A stretch of 64,000 bases of DNA from Herbinix hemicellulosilytica (GTDB lineage Bacteria > Bacillota > Clostridia > Lachnospirales > Lachnospiraceae). The translations under genes and the position numbers were made by a program. The stretch's first letter is position 1. Every line of letters begins with the position of its first letter. The notes beneath the pieces are model-generated. The model had not been told where the DNA came from. It ran no database searches and saw only the letters and a program-made list of their open reading frames with translations. Shown one piece after another: positions 56,856 to 64,000 of this stretch. Where the stretch lies: positions 1 through 64,000 of the forward strand of contig NZ_CVTD020000016.1 in NCBI RefSeq assembly GCF_002904165.1, in the 5' to 3' direction.

Positions 56856-57734
56856 CTATAAATCGCATTTTTTGCCCATAAATACCAAAGCCAGCATACC
56901 AGGACCCGTATGAGTTCCTATTACCGGGCCGATCTGGGATATTATTACGTCTTTTACGACGTTCATGCTTCTTATTTCTTCCGCAAGCTTTTTAGCCTGT
57001 TCAAGATTATCTGAATGGCCTACAATGACTGTTTGGGATTTAAGATCTTCGCCTTCCTTAATCATTCTGTTTATCAAAAATTCGGTTTCTGCTTTTGATC
57101 CCCTGATTTTTGATACAACAACCAGCTTCCCGTTTTCATCGGTACTTAAAACAGGCCTTATGCGGAATGCCGTACCTACTACCGCCTCAACTGACGTAAC
57201 TCTTCCGCCTTTTTTTAGATAAAACAGGTCTTTAACCGTAAACCAATGCCTGGAATTATATTTATGGTTTTCAACCCATTCTTTAAGTTCGTCAATCGTA
57301 AGTCCGTTTCTTTTTTGAAGCGCGGCATGATATACCAGCAACCCTTCTCCTATGGAAGCACACTTTGAATCAATACAGTAAATTTTTCTGTCCGGATATT
57401 CCTTTATAAGTTCCTCCATTACCAGTTGCGAAGCATTGTATGTACTGCTTAAACCCGACGAAAAACCTATATAGATCAGGTCAAGCCCTTCATCTAAAAT
57501 ATTTTTAAAATACTCCGTAAATACAATCGGAGTAATCTGAGTTGTATGGGTATCTGCTCCCGCCTTTAACTTTTCATAAAATTCATCAATCTTAAGTTCT
57601 TTTTCATCGGGATGAAAATTATATGCCACATTGTCTATATCGACTCCCATAGGTATTACCATAATCCCATATTCTTCTATTATGGAATAGGGTAAATCTA
57701 AAGTTGCGTCACTTACTATAACATAATCTCTCAT
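56856..57734 (-). CDS. DegV family fatty-acid-binding protein
   Basis: A 292-residue DegV protein, which binds fatty acids and in some Firmicutes presents them to the FakA kinase. It has the family start VIVSDATLDLP, GVDIDNVAYNF, TTQITPIVFTEYF, GFSSGLSSTYNAS, IDSKCAS and a C-terminal IGPVIGTHTGPGMLALVFMG. ATG at 57734 with AGGGG seven nt upstream; the frame is open to a TTG at 57740. Transcribed alone and divergent from the mntP unit. Confidence 0.93.
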   Translation of the reverse strand: MRDYVIVSDATLDLPYSIIEEYGIMVIPMGVDIDNVAYNFHPDEKELKIDEFYEKLKAGADTHTTQITPIVFTEYFKNILDEGLDLIYIGFSSGLSSTYNASQLVMEELIKEYPDRKIYCIDSKCASIGEGLLVYHAALQKRNGLTIDELKEWVENHKYNSRHWFTVKDLFYLKKGGRVTSVEAVVGTAFRIRPVLSTDENGKLVVVSKIRGSKAETEFLINRMIKEGEDLKSQTVIVGHSDNLEQAKKLAEEIRSMNVVKDVIISQIGPVIGTHTGPGMLALVFMGKKCDL

Positions 57735-57894
57735 AACCAATCCCCTTTTTACGATAACTTTATAGATAATTTTATACGATAAATACTATTATAGCAAGTA
57801 ATTTACATAAAAACCTATGATGTAATCATAAATGAGTTCTTATATTCTAATATATTAATAAATTCTAAAATTATCATAAAAATGATATTAGTAC

Positions 57895-57924
57895 TTGCAC
57901 AGTTTTTAACCGATATGTTATAAT
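57895..57924 (+). promoter_or_regulatory. Predicted promoter of the mntP riboswitch transcript
   Basis: TTGCAC (57895-57900) and a perfect TATAAT (57919-57924) with an 18-nt spacer. The start of transcription would be near 57931, just before the riboswitch aptamer. Confidence 0.6.
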
Positions 57925-57940
57925 CCTGACAATAAAATAA

Positions 57941-58041
57941 CCTTATGAGGGAGTAGTTTGCATACCTATGGTATGTGTGTAAGTCAACATCATGATTTGC
58001 CACTGTGCAAATCTGGCTTACCTTAAAAAACGAGACTCATG
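57941..58041 (+). ncRNA. yybP-ykoY manganese riboswitch
   Basis: The leader of mntP has the conserved core of the yybP-ykoY family: GAGGGAGTAG near 57947-57956, AAGTCAACATC near 57981-57991, and CGAGACTCAT near 58031-58040. ATGAG (57945-57949) pairs with CTCAT (58036-58040) to close P1. These RNAs sense Mn2+ and control manganese exporters such as MntP. A terminator hairpin begins inside the 3' P1 strand, so ligand-bound P1 would prevent it: an ON switch at high Mn2+. Confidence 0.85.
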
Positions 58042-58073
58042 TATGGCTCAATAACCATGCATGAGTTTTATTT
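58035..58073 (+). terminator. Riboswitch-controlled terminator upstream of mntP
   Basis: ACTCATGTATGG (58035-58046) pairs with CCATGCATGAGT (58055-58066), 12 bp with one G-U pair and an 8-nt loop, followed by TTTTATTT. It shares bases with P1 of the aptamer, so the two structures exclude each other. Confidence 0.8.
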
Positions 58074-58161
58074 ATGCGAAGGGAAACAAGCAGATAAATT
58101 AAATATTAAATCTGCAAGTAAGTAATATTATATAACATATAAAAACGGAGAGGATACCTGC

Positions 58162-58728
58162 ATGGATTTGATAACCCAGATATTGCTAGGCTTTTGCTTA
58201 GCTGCGGATGCATTTGCTGTTTCTATTACCAACGGGATGTGCAGCAGTCAGATTAATCAAAAAAATGTTTTGTCCACAGCTCTTACTTTTGGCTCTTTTC
58301 AGGCGGTTATGCCGTTACTTGGGTATACCCTTAGCAGTACCTTTACAGAAATAATATCAAAATATCAACATTATATTGCTTTATTTTTGCTTAGTGCCAT
58401 AGGGATTAACATGGTCGTTGATGCCATAAAGGAATATAAACATCCCGAAAATGTATGCAGTACAAAAAACATCTTTGCAGTCGGAAACTTGCTTTTACAA
58501 GGGGTAGCTACCAGTATTGATGCATTGGCGGTTGGTGTCAGTCTGGCTGCCATTAGTGCCAATATCTCTACTACTTCCCTCATAATCGGAGTTGTTACCT
58601 TTATTTGCTGCGCAGTTGGGGTAGTTATAGGACGCAAATTCGGTCTGCTGTTAGGTATCAGAGCAAAACTAGGCGGCGGTATTTTGCTTATATTAATAGG
58701 AGTAAAAATATTTGCAGAACATATGTAG
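58162..58728 (+). CDS. mntP: Manganese efflux pump MntP
   Basis: Exports Mn2+ to protect against manganese excess. The 188-residue protein has six membrane segments in two homologous halves, each with a conserved Asp motif: AADAFAVSITNG near 16-27 and TSIDALAVGVSLA near 118-130. The acidic residues there are needed in Escherichia coli MntP. GAGAGG precedes the ATG. Its leader is a manganese riboswitch with terminator. Confidence 0.95.
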   Translation: MDLITQILLGFCLAADAFAVSITNGMCSSQINQKNVLSTALTFGSFQAVMPLLGYTLSSTFTEIISKYQHYIALFLLSAIGINMVVDAIKEYKHPENVCSTKNIFAVGNLLLQGVATSIDALAVGVSLAAISANISTTSLIIGVVTFICCAVGVVIGRKFGLLLGIRAKLGGGILLILIGVKIFAEHM

Positions 58729-58783
58729 GGAAATTATATTTGTAGGTTTATGTTATAATATAAGACAAAACTTTTTAAATTGA

Positions 58784-58812
58784 TTGATATTTTTATCCTT
58801 TTGTAAGATAAT
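58784..58812 (+). promoter_or_regulatory. Predicted sigma-A promoter of the GNAT-HAD unit
   Basis: TTGATA (58784-58789) and GATAAT (58807-58812) with a 17-nt spacer, each one base off consensus, about 40 nt upstream of the TTG start of the acetyltransferase gene. Confidence 0.6.
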
Positions 58813-58851
58813 AGACTTAAATTAACGCTTATCTTCGAAAGGAGAATAAAA

Positions 58852-59448
58852 TTGGACTTTTCCAAATACTTTCCTGCCCTGCCGTCAATTGAAACAGAGC
58901 GTTTGCTGCTGCGCCAGATTACATTAAGTGACAGCGACGGCAGAGATTGCTTAGAATTTATCAATGATTACGATGTATACCGGTTCTGGGGCCTGTATGA
59001 CGAAAAAAGAGAGCCTGACAAAAAGCCTGAAAAAGTTGTCAGGTTGGATGCCCATTATTATGAAACGATGAAAGAATATAAAGCCGGCAGAGAACTGACC
59101 TGGCTGATAGAACTTAAAGAAAACCGAAAAGTTATCGGCGAAATAGTCCTATATGATTTTTTGCTTGATCTTCAGGCCGATATGGGTTACAGGCTGAATA
59201 AGAAATATTGGGGCCACGGATATGCTACCGAAGCAGGGCTTGCAATCGTAAAATTTGCTTTTGAAACTTTAAAACTAAAGAGGCTTCAGATCCGCTGTTT
59301 TAAAGAAAACCAAGCCTCCGCAAAAATAGCACAAAAACTCGGTTTCAAACAGGAAGGTTTAATTCGTAACGGGGTAATACTAAATGTAATGACCGATTAC
59401 TATATATTTGGTTTGCTACAGGAGGAATATAATACAAACAATGATTAG
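58852..59448 (+). CDS. GNAT acetyltransferase, RimJ/RimL type
   Basis: A 198-residue acetyl-CoA-dependent N-acetyltransferase. It begins PSIETERLLLRQIT, has the acetyl-CoA-binding region YRLNKKYWGHGYATEAG near 110-126 and RCFKENQASAKIAQKLGFKQEG near the C-terminus, all typical of RimJ/RimL-like proteins. The substrate may be a protein N-terminus or a small molecule. Start is TTG, with GGAG seven nt upstream. Its stop overlaps the start of the HAD gene by 8 nt. Confidence 0.9.
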   Translation: MDFSKYFPALPSIETERLLLRQITLSDSDGRDCLEFINDYDVYRFWGLYDEKREPDKKPEKVVRLDAHYYETMKEYKAGRELTWLIELKENRKVIGEIVLYDFLLDLQADMGYRLNKKYWGHGYATEAGLAIVKFAFETLKLKRLQIRCFKENQASAKIAQKLGFKQEGLIRNGVILNVMTDYYIFGLLQEEYNTNND

Positions 59449-60280
59449 CAAATTAACACCTAAGACGCTTTATGTATCCGATTTGGACGGTACACTGCTT
59501 AACAATAACGCCAAAATATCCGACAGGAGCTTAAATATAATTAACAGCCTTATTGATAAAGGAATGCTTTTTACCGTAGCCACAGCCAGAAGTATTGCCT
59601 CAGTCAAATATATACTCAAAGATCTAAAACTTACCCTTCCTGTGATATTGATGAACGGGGTATGTATCTATGATCCCGTGAATCAGAAATATATAAATGT
59701 AGAAACATTAAGTAAGGAAAATATACGTATATTGATATCTCTTATCGAAGAAAATAATCTTAAAGGATTTATGTATGCTGTTAAGAACGAAAAACTTTCT
59801 ACCTATTATGAAGAATTAAGCAATAAAGCCCTTAGGGATTTTTATGAAATTAGAGTAAAAAGATATAAAAAACCCTTCACAAAGGTCAATAAGTTTGCAG
59901 AAATTAAGGACGAGCCTATTATTTATTTTGTCCTTATGGATTATAAAGAAAAATTAGAACCCATATACCGTTTGGTTGAAAATCTTCCGAATATAAACAG
60001 TGTTTTTTATAAAGATAATTATGAAAAAGATATGTGGTATCTTGAAATATTCTCAAATAAGGCTTCAAAATACCATGCCGTGCAATATCTTAGAAAATAC
60101 CTATCTGCAGATTACGTCATAGGGTTTGGAGACAATCAAAATGATTTATCCCTCTTTGAAGCCTGCGATAAATTCTATGCTGTAGATAACGCTATTGAAG
60201 AATTAAAGCAAAGAGCCGATGCCGTAATCGGAAAAAATTCCGAAGACGGAGTTGCAATGTGGCTAAAAGAAAATTTTTAA
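59441..60280 (+). CDS. Cof-type HAD phosphatase
   Basis: A 279-residue HAD hydrolase of the Cof/YidA class. Motif I is VSDLDGTLLNN with the nucleophilic Asp, motif II includes TATARS, and motifs III/IV lie in ADYVIGFGDNQNDLSLFE; a Cof-type cap domain lies in between. It ends with ELKQRADAVIGKNSEDGVAMWL. Substrates are sugar phosphates or nucleotides in this class. The ATG used overlaps the preceding stop; AGGAGG is 15 nt upstream, rather far, so coupling to the acetyltransferase is likely. Confidence 0.9.
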   Translation: MISKLTPKTLYVSDLDGTLLNNNAKISDRSLNIINSLIDKGMLFTVATARSIASVKYILKDLKLTLPVILMNGVCIYDPVNQKYINVETLSKENIRILISLIEENNLKGFMYAVKNEKLSTYYEELSNKALRDFYEIRVKRYKKPFTKVNKFAEIKDEPIIYFVLMDYKEKLEPIYRLVENLPNINSVFYKDNYEKDMWYLEIFSNKASKYHAVQYLRKYLSADYVIGFGDNQNDLSLFEACDKFYAVDNAIEELKQRADAVIGKNSEDGVAMWLKENF

Positions 60281-60386
60281 GACAGAAATGCCAAAACAAT
60301 ATAATATTGTCCATTTACAATCCCTATGTTAAAAATGATATAGTATAAATACTCTATAAACCTATGTGCTTAAAAGGAGGATTAAT

Positions 60387-61244
60387 ATGAATGATCTGAA
60401 CAGCATCCAAGACTGTCTTGTATTAATAAACGGTGTCAAAATTCCCTGCGTAGGTTTCGGAACATGGAAACTGCCTGATGCAGATTCTACGGTTGATTTA
60501 ATAAAGACAGCAATTGATTGCGGTTACAGGCATATAGACACTGCCTTTATGTATCAAAACGAAAAGTCTGTAGGTAAAGCTATACGTACATGCGGCTTGT
60601 CAAGAAGCGAGATTTTTGTCACATCAAAATTAAGCAACGCTAGTCATGGCTATGAAAACACATTAAAAGAATTTGAACAGACAATGGAAAATTTGGGTAT
60701 TGAATATCTTGACCTTTATCTTATACATTGGCCCAGACCGCTTCCTGTTCGTGAAACCTGGAAAGAGGCCAATGAAGGTACATGGAAAGCATTTGAGGAG
60801 CTTTATAAAGCAGGTAAAATCAAAGCAATCGGTGTAAGCAACTTTATGGAACACCATCTGGATGCTTTACTTGATACTGCAAATATTGCTCCCATGGTAA
60901 ATCAGCTTGAGCTTCATCCGAGATTTGTACAAAGAGAACTGGTCACATACTGCAAGGACCGCAGAATGATTGTAGAAGCATACAGTCCATTAATCAGAGG
61001 AGATTTCGACCATCCTGTTTTGGTCGAAATTGCAAAGAAATACAATAAATCTGTAGCCCAGGTATTGCTGCGCTGGAGCATACAGCAAGGCTTTGTACCT
61101 CTTCCCAAGGCATCCTCGAAAGAAAGAATCCTGGAAAATGCCGATATATTCGATTTTAAATTATCCGATGAAGATATCGAAGCCATGAAAGTTCTTGAAG
61201 AACTCGGAAGAACCGGGTCCCATCCGGACACCGCCCCGTTCTGA
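60387..61244 (+). CDS. Aldo/keto reductase
   Basis: NADPH-dependent reductase of the AKR superfamily, 285 residues in a TIM barrel. The catalytic tetrad is complete: Asp near 51 and Tyr near 56 (DTAFMYQNEKSVG), Lys near 81 (VTSKLSN), His near 114 (LIHWPRP). IKAIGVSNF and PLPKASSKERILENADIF bind the cofactor. It resembles the 2,5-diketo-gluconate-type reductases of bacteria. The ATG has AGGAGG six nt upstream; the frame is open to 60366. Confidence 0.93.
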   Translation: MNDLNSIQDCLVLINGVKIPCVGFGTWKLPDADSTVDLIKTAIDCGYRHIDTAFMYQNEKSVGKAIRTCGLSRSEIFVTSKLSNASHGYENTLKEFEQTMENLGIEYLDLYLIHWPRPLPVRETWKEANEGTWKAFEELYKAGKIKAIGVSNFMEHHLDALLDTANIAPMVNQLELHPRFVQRELVTYCKDRRMIVEAYSPLIRGDFDHPVLVEIAKKYNKSVAQVLLRWSIQQGFVPLPKASSKERILENADIFDFKLSDEDIEAMKVLEELGRTGSHPDTAPF

Positions 61245-61329
61245 TTGTTATATATACTTTAATGGTTGGATTAATCAAATTTAAATTATTTTATTTGCGA
61301 ATATTATAAATAATAGAAATAGGTATAAA

Positions 61330-61366
61330 ATAAAAGATGGTTTTAAGTAACCATCTTTTATTTTTA
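61330..61366. terminator. Bidirectional terminator between aldo/keto reductase and asnA
   Basis: ATAAAAGATGGTT/AACCATCTTTTAT (61330-61342 with 61349-61361) forms a 13-bp stem with a 6-nt loop; the plus side continues TTTTA and the minus side with further T. It serves the aldo/keto reductase gene and probably the convergent asnA. Confidence 0.8.
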
Positions 61367-61522
61367 TATAAAACTTGTTTTATAATAACTTGTTAAAAAA
61401 CCCTGTAAAAATTATCTTTATATAAACAAATGAAAAATAACTTACCATGATAAATTAATAAACCTGCCCCATTAAATATTTATACTTAACACTTTATATC
61501 CTTTTTACATTTTTATAATTTA

Positions 61523-62530
61523 TTATAATAAAGGAATTCCTCTCTTTTGCGCCTCTTCTGTGACCTCATCCGGCCATACGGATGACTGCACTTCTCCTAT
61601 ATGGGCCTTTCTTAAGTAGAACATACATATTCTTGATTGGCCTATGCCGCCGCCTATAGTGTAAGGAAGTTCACCGTTAAGAAGAGCCTTGTGAAAAGGA
61701 AGTTCGGCTCTTTCCAGACAGTTTCGTTCTTTAAGCTGCTCCATTAAGGTTTCTTCATCCACCCGGATGCCCATAGAGGACAACTCCAAAGCAATATCCA
61801 ATACAGGATAATATACAATAATATCTCCGTTAAGCTTCCAGTCATCATAATCCGGGGATCTGCCGTCATGAGGTTTTCCGGAGGCTAAATTTCCCCCGAT
61901 CTGCATAATAAATACCGCACCTTTTTCTTTGGCTATTTTATATTCCCTTTCTTTTGGGGTTAGGTTGGGATACCTATCCTCCAACTCCTGTGATTTTATA
62001 AAATATATTTCATCCGGAAGAATTTCCTTTGTATAATCATATTTACCCGCTATATATTTTTCGGTATTTTTAAGGGCATTATAAACGAGCCTGACGGTTT
62101 GTTTCAATGTTTCTTCATTTCTGTCATTTTTATTGATAATCTTTTCCCAGTCCCACTGGTCTACAAAGATTGAATGAATATTGTCCGTTTCCTCATCTCT
62201 GCGGATGGCGTTCATATCGGTATAAAGGCCTTCTCCCGGTTCAAAACCGTATCTTTTTAAGGCCAGCCGTTTCCATTTTGCCAGGGACTGTACTATTTCC
62301 ACCATGGCTTCATTTTGCTCCTTTATATCAAATGCAACCGGTCTTTCCACTCCGTTAAGGTTATCGTTCAAACCGGAATTCGCTCTTACAAACAGGGGCG
62401 CCGAAACCCTGGTCAAATTCAACTCTTTTGCCAGCTCTCTTTCAAAATAGTCCTTGATTTCTTTTATGGCTATTTCCGTTTCTTTTATATCTAAATGCGG
62501 CTTGTAACCTTCAGGGATAAAAAATTTCAT
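61523..62530 (-). CDS. asnA: Aspartate--ammonia ligase AsnA
   Basis: Class II aminoacyl-tRNA-synthetase-like enzyme making asparagine from aspartate, ammonia and ATP. The 335-residue protein has the AsnA motifs [40 protein letters not shown] and [14 protein letters not shown]. Length is normal. GGGAGG precedes the ATG. A strong promoter stands upstream, its -35 inside a palindrome. It needs free ammonia, unlike AsnB. Confidence 0.97.
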   Translation of the reverse strand: MKFFIPEGYKPHLDIKETEIAIKEIKDYFERELAKELNLTRVSAPLFVRANSGLNDNLNGVERPVAFDIKEQNEAMVEIVQSLAKWKRLALKRYGFEPGEGLYTDMNAIRRDEETDNIHSIFVDQWDWEKIINKNDRNEETLKQTVRLVYNALKNTEKYIAGKYDYTKEILPDEIYFIKSQELEDRYPNLTPKEREYKIAKEKGAVFIMQIGGNLASGKPHDGRSPDYDDWKLNGDIIVYYPVLDIALELSSMGIRVDEETLMEQLKERNCLERAELPFHKALLNGELPYTIGGGIGQSRICMFYLRKAHIGEVQSSVWPDEVTEEAQKRGIPLL

Positions 62531-62566
62531 CAGCTACCTCCCGAACATATAAAATATATGTGGGAT

Positions 62567-62595
62567 ATTATATCATAAGTGTCAGGCACTGTAAA
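62567..62595 (-). promoter_or_regulatory. Predicted sigma-A promoter of asnA within palindromic element
   Basis: On the minus strand TTTACA (62590-62595) and TATAAT (62567-62572) are separated by 17 nt, a near-consensus promoter about 37 nt upstream of the asnA start. The -35 lies in the left arm of the 34-bp inverted repeat. Confidence 0.7.
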
Positions 62596-62650
62596 CAAAA
62601 TGTGAACAATCTATTCAGATTGTTCACATTTTGTTTACAGTGCCTGACAC
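62579..62650. repeat. Perfect 34-bp inverted repeat (MITE- or REP-like)
   Basis: The arms 62579-62612 and 62617-62650 are exact complements over 34 bp around the 4-nt loop ATTC. The arms begin GTGTCAGGCACTGT at their outer ends. The element ends 3 bp before the stop codon of the ABC permease gene and lies 49 bp upstream of asnA. No T tract follows on either side, so it is not a standard terminator. It may be a small mobile palindrome. Confidence 0.85.
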
Positions 62651-62653
62651 CAA

Positions 62654-63805
62654 TTATTTCTTTCTTGATTTGGATATTACGTCAAAGGCTACCGCAGCCA
62701 AAAGAACTAAACCTTTAACGACTTTCTGAATATTTGTATCTACACCCATAATGGACATACCGTTATTAAGCACGCCCATAAATATCGCACCGATTACTAC
62801 ACCGGATACTTTACCTATACCGCCGTATGCGGAAGCTCCACCGATAAAGCAAGACCCGATGGCATCCATCTCATAGTTTTGTCCTGCAGTCGGAGCTGCT
62901 GAATTGAACCTTGCCACGCATACCAAAGCAGCTACAGCACTTAAGAATGCCATATTTACATATGTAAAGAACAGCACCTTATTGGTATTTATACCCGAAA
63001 GCTTGGCGGCCTTTTCGTTTCCGCCCATGGCATATATATAGCGGCCCGGTACGGTTTTATTTGTAAAGTAAGAATAAATCAGGACAACCGCGAGAAGTAT
63101 GATTAAAATTGTAGGTACCCCTTCATGTTTTGCCAGAGTATATGCCAATACCATTATAACTACGGAAAATACGATAGATTTAGCCGCAAGCATTGATACT
63201 TTTTCCGGTTCATATCCTTTTTTGATTGCATTTATTCTTTTAATTACCTGCAAAGCTATGTAAATAATACAGGATATAGCTCCGATCAGCAAAGCAGTAA
63301 TATTTATCGAACCTGAGAATATATCTGGTATATTGCTGTTAAACAGTTTCAGGTAATTTTCAGGAAACGGATTAATGGTAAGTCCGTTAAGTACGATTAA
63401 GGCAACACCGCGCCAGATTAACATACCTGCCAAAGTAACTATGAATGCAGGTATTCTTATATATGCTATCCAAAAGCCCTGCCATACTCCGATCAAAATA
63501 CCGATAAGCAGGCATACAATAATGCTAACCCATATATTTACATTCATATTTACAATCAATGTACCTGCTATAGCCCCTATCAGTGCAACTATAGAACCTA
63601 CCGAAAGGTCGATATTTCCTCCGGTCAGGATACACATAAGCATACCGACCGCCAGTATTACCACATAGCTGTTTTGCCCTATTAATATGGCAACGTTTCT
63701 GGGATAAAGCAGTTTTCCTCCCGTACCTATGGAAAATATGACAGTAACTATGATAAGTGCTACAAGCATTGTATTCTTTTTTAATACTTCCTTTACTTTA
63801 TCCAT
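62654..63805 (-). CDS. Sugar ABC transporter permease (XylH/MmsB-like)
   Basis: Inner membrane part of a CUT2-type sugar importer, 383 residues with about ten membrane segments. Typical motifs are GNIDLSVGSIVAL near the second segment and the C-terminal DAIGSCFIGGASAYGGIGKVSGVVIGA and NGMSIMGV. It resembles the xylose/galactose-type (XylH, GguB, MmsB) permeases. A long cytoplasmic loop (VIKRINAIKKGYEPEK) lies in the middle, as in XylH. It begins two nt after the ATPase gene stop. GGAG precedes the ATG. Confidence 0.92.
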   Translation of the reverse strand: MDKVKEVLKKNTMLVALIIVTVIFSIGTGGKLLYPRNVAILIGQNSYVVILAVGMLMCILTGGNIDLSVGSIVALIGAIAGTLIVNMNVNIWVSIIVCLLIGILIGVWQGFWIAYIRIPAFIVTLAGMLIWRGVALIVLNGLTINPFPENYLKLFNSNIPDIFSGSINITALLIGAISCIIYIALQVIKRINAIKKGYEPEKVSMLAAKSIVFSVVIMVLAYTLAKHEGVPTILIILLAVVLIYSYFTNKTVPGRYIYAMGGNEKAAKLSGINTNKVLFFTYVNMAFLSAVAALVCVARFNSAAPTAGQNYEMDAIGSCFIGGASAYGGIGKVSGVVIGAIFMGVLNNGMSIMGVDTNIQKVVKGLVLLAAVAFDVISKSRKK

Positions 63806-63807
63806 TG

Positions 63808-64000
63808 CTACGCTCCTTTGCTAGATTTTAATATCTGTCCCATAATATATTCCTGAGTTGCTTCTTCCCTAAGCACCTCTCCTACTATCTTGCCTTCATT
63901 CATTATATAAATGCGGTCGCACATACCGATAAGTTCGGGAAGTTCCGAAGAGATCATCAGAATAGATTTACCTTCTTCTACCAACTGATTAATAATGCAG
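63808..64000 (-). CDS. Sugar ABC transporter ATP-binding protein (C-terminal fragment)
   Basis: The last 64 codons of a CUT2 ATPase run off the window edge. The visible part reads MISSELPELIGMCDRIYIMNEGKIVGEVL, the end of the second nucleotide-binding domain of MglA/XylG-type proteins, and stops with TAG at 63808-63810, two nt before the permease start. The rest of the gene and probably a solute-binding protein gene lie beyond 64000. Confidence 0.9.
   Translation of the reverse strand, partial: CIINQLVEEGKSILMISSELPELIGMCDRIYIMNEGKIVGEVLREEATQEYIMGQILKSSKGA

Noticed and set aside
57815-58003. Minus-strand 62-codon frame opposite the manganese riboswitch
   Set aside because: Overlaps the promoter and aptamer, no ribosome site, no family resemblance.
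60295-60390. Promoter TTTACA-19-TATAGT before the aldo/keto reductase gene
   Set aside because: Spacer too long and several alternative AT-rich hexamers; cannot be placed with confidence.

Overview
The window looks like a chromosomal segment of a low-GC, spore-forming anaerobic Clostridia, most like the Lachnospiraceae / Clostridium cluster XIV in gene content and order. That placement is inference from gene content. Supporting points are Gram-positive division and wall genes with sporulation proteins (SpoVD, a GerM-type lipoprotein), a MurE with the DNPR motif typical of meso-diaminopimelate peptidoglycan, sigma-A-like promoters, strong GGAGG ribosome binding sites, and repeated use of TTG start codons behind such sites.

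Region by region. Positions 1-13,960 hold a division and cell-wall (dcw) cluster on the minus strand, read from mraZ to ftsZ: mraZ-rsmH-ftsL-pbpB-spoVD-mraY-murD-ftsW-murA-divIB-ftsZ. A 10-bp repeat array that fits a MraZ operator lies upstream of mraZ. murF and murG are absent and murE lies about 18 kb away. Positions 14.2-31.9 kb hold a long minus-strand series of housekeeping genes: murE-priA-def-fmt-yugP-like-rsmB-rlmN, then an IS3-family element, then stp-prkC-rsgA-rpe-thiN-ychF-lgt. The IS sits between rlmN and the stp/prkC phosphatase-kinase pair.

Positions 31.9-39.2 kb are the accessory part. It holds a diverged membrane protein, a membrane-anchored fusion of a solute-binding-protein-like domain to ten 22-residue leucine-rich repeats, a wrecked PhzF-family gene, a short-chain dehydrogenase, and a two-gene unit of an AviRa-like 23S rRNA methyltransferase coupled to a DusA-like tRNA dihydrouridine synthase. 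Positions 39.2-45.5 kb carry comEA, a two-component system, a GerMN lipoprotein and comEC. The order response regulator, kinase, GerMN lipoprotein recalls actinobacterial mtrA-mtrB-lpqB.

Positions 45.7-52.4 kb hold a small DMT transporter, arginine genes (argJ-argB-argD on minus with an ARG-box-like palindrome, argG alone on plus) and maf. Positions 52.5-57.7 kb hold an alpha/beta hydrolase, a glycerophosphodiesterase, an MFS sugar-type transporter, a SpoU-type RNA methyltransferase and a DegV protein. Positions 57.9-61.3 kb are on the plus strand: a yybP-ykoY (manganese) riboswitch with a terminator in front of mntP, then a GNAT acetyltransferase, a Cof-type HAD phosphatase and an aldo/keto reductase. 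The window ends with asnA and the start of a sugar ABC transporter (permease and the C-terminus of the ATPase). A perfect 34-bp inverted repeat between these two appears to supply the -35 box of the asnA promoter.

No tRNA, rRNA or CRISPR array was seen.
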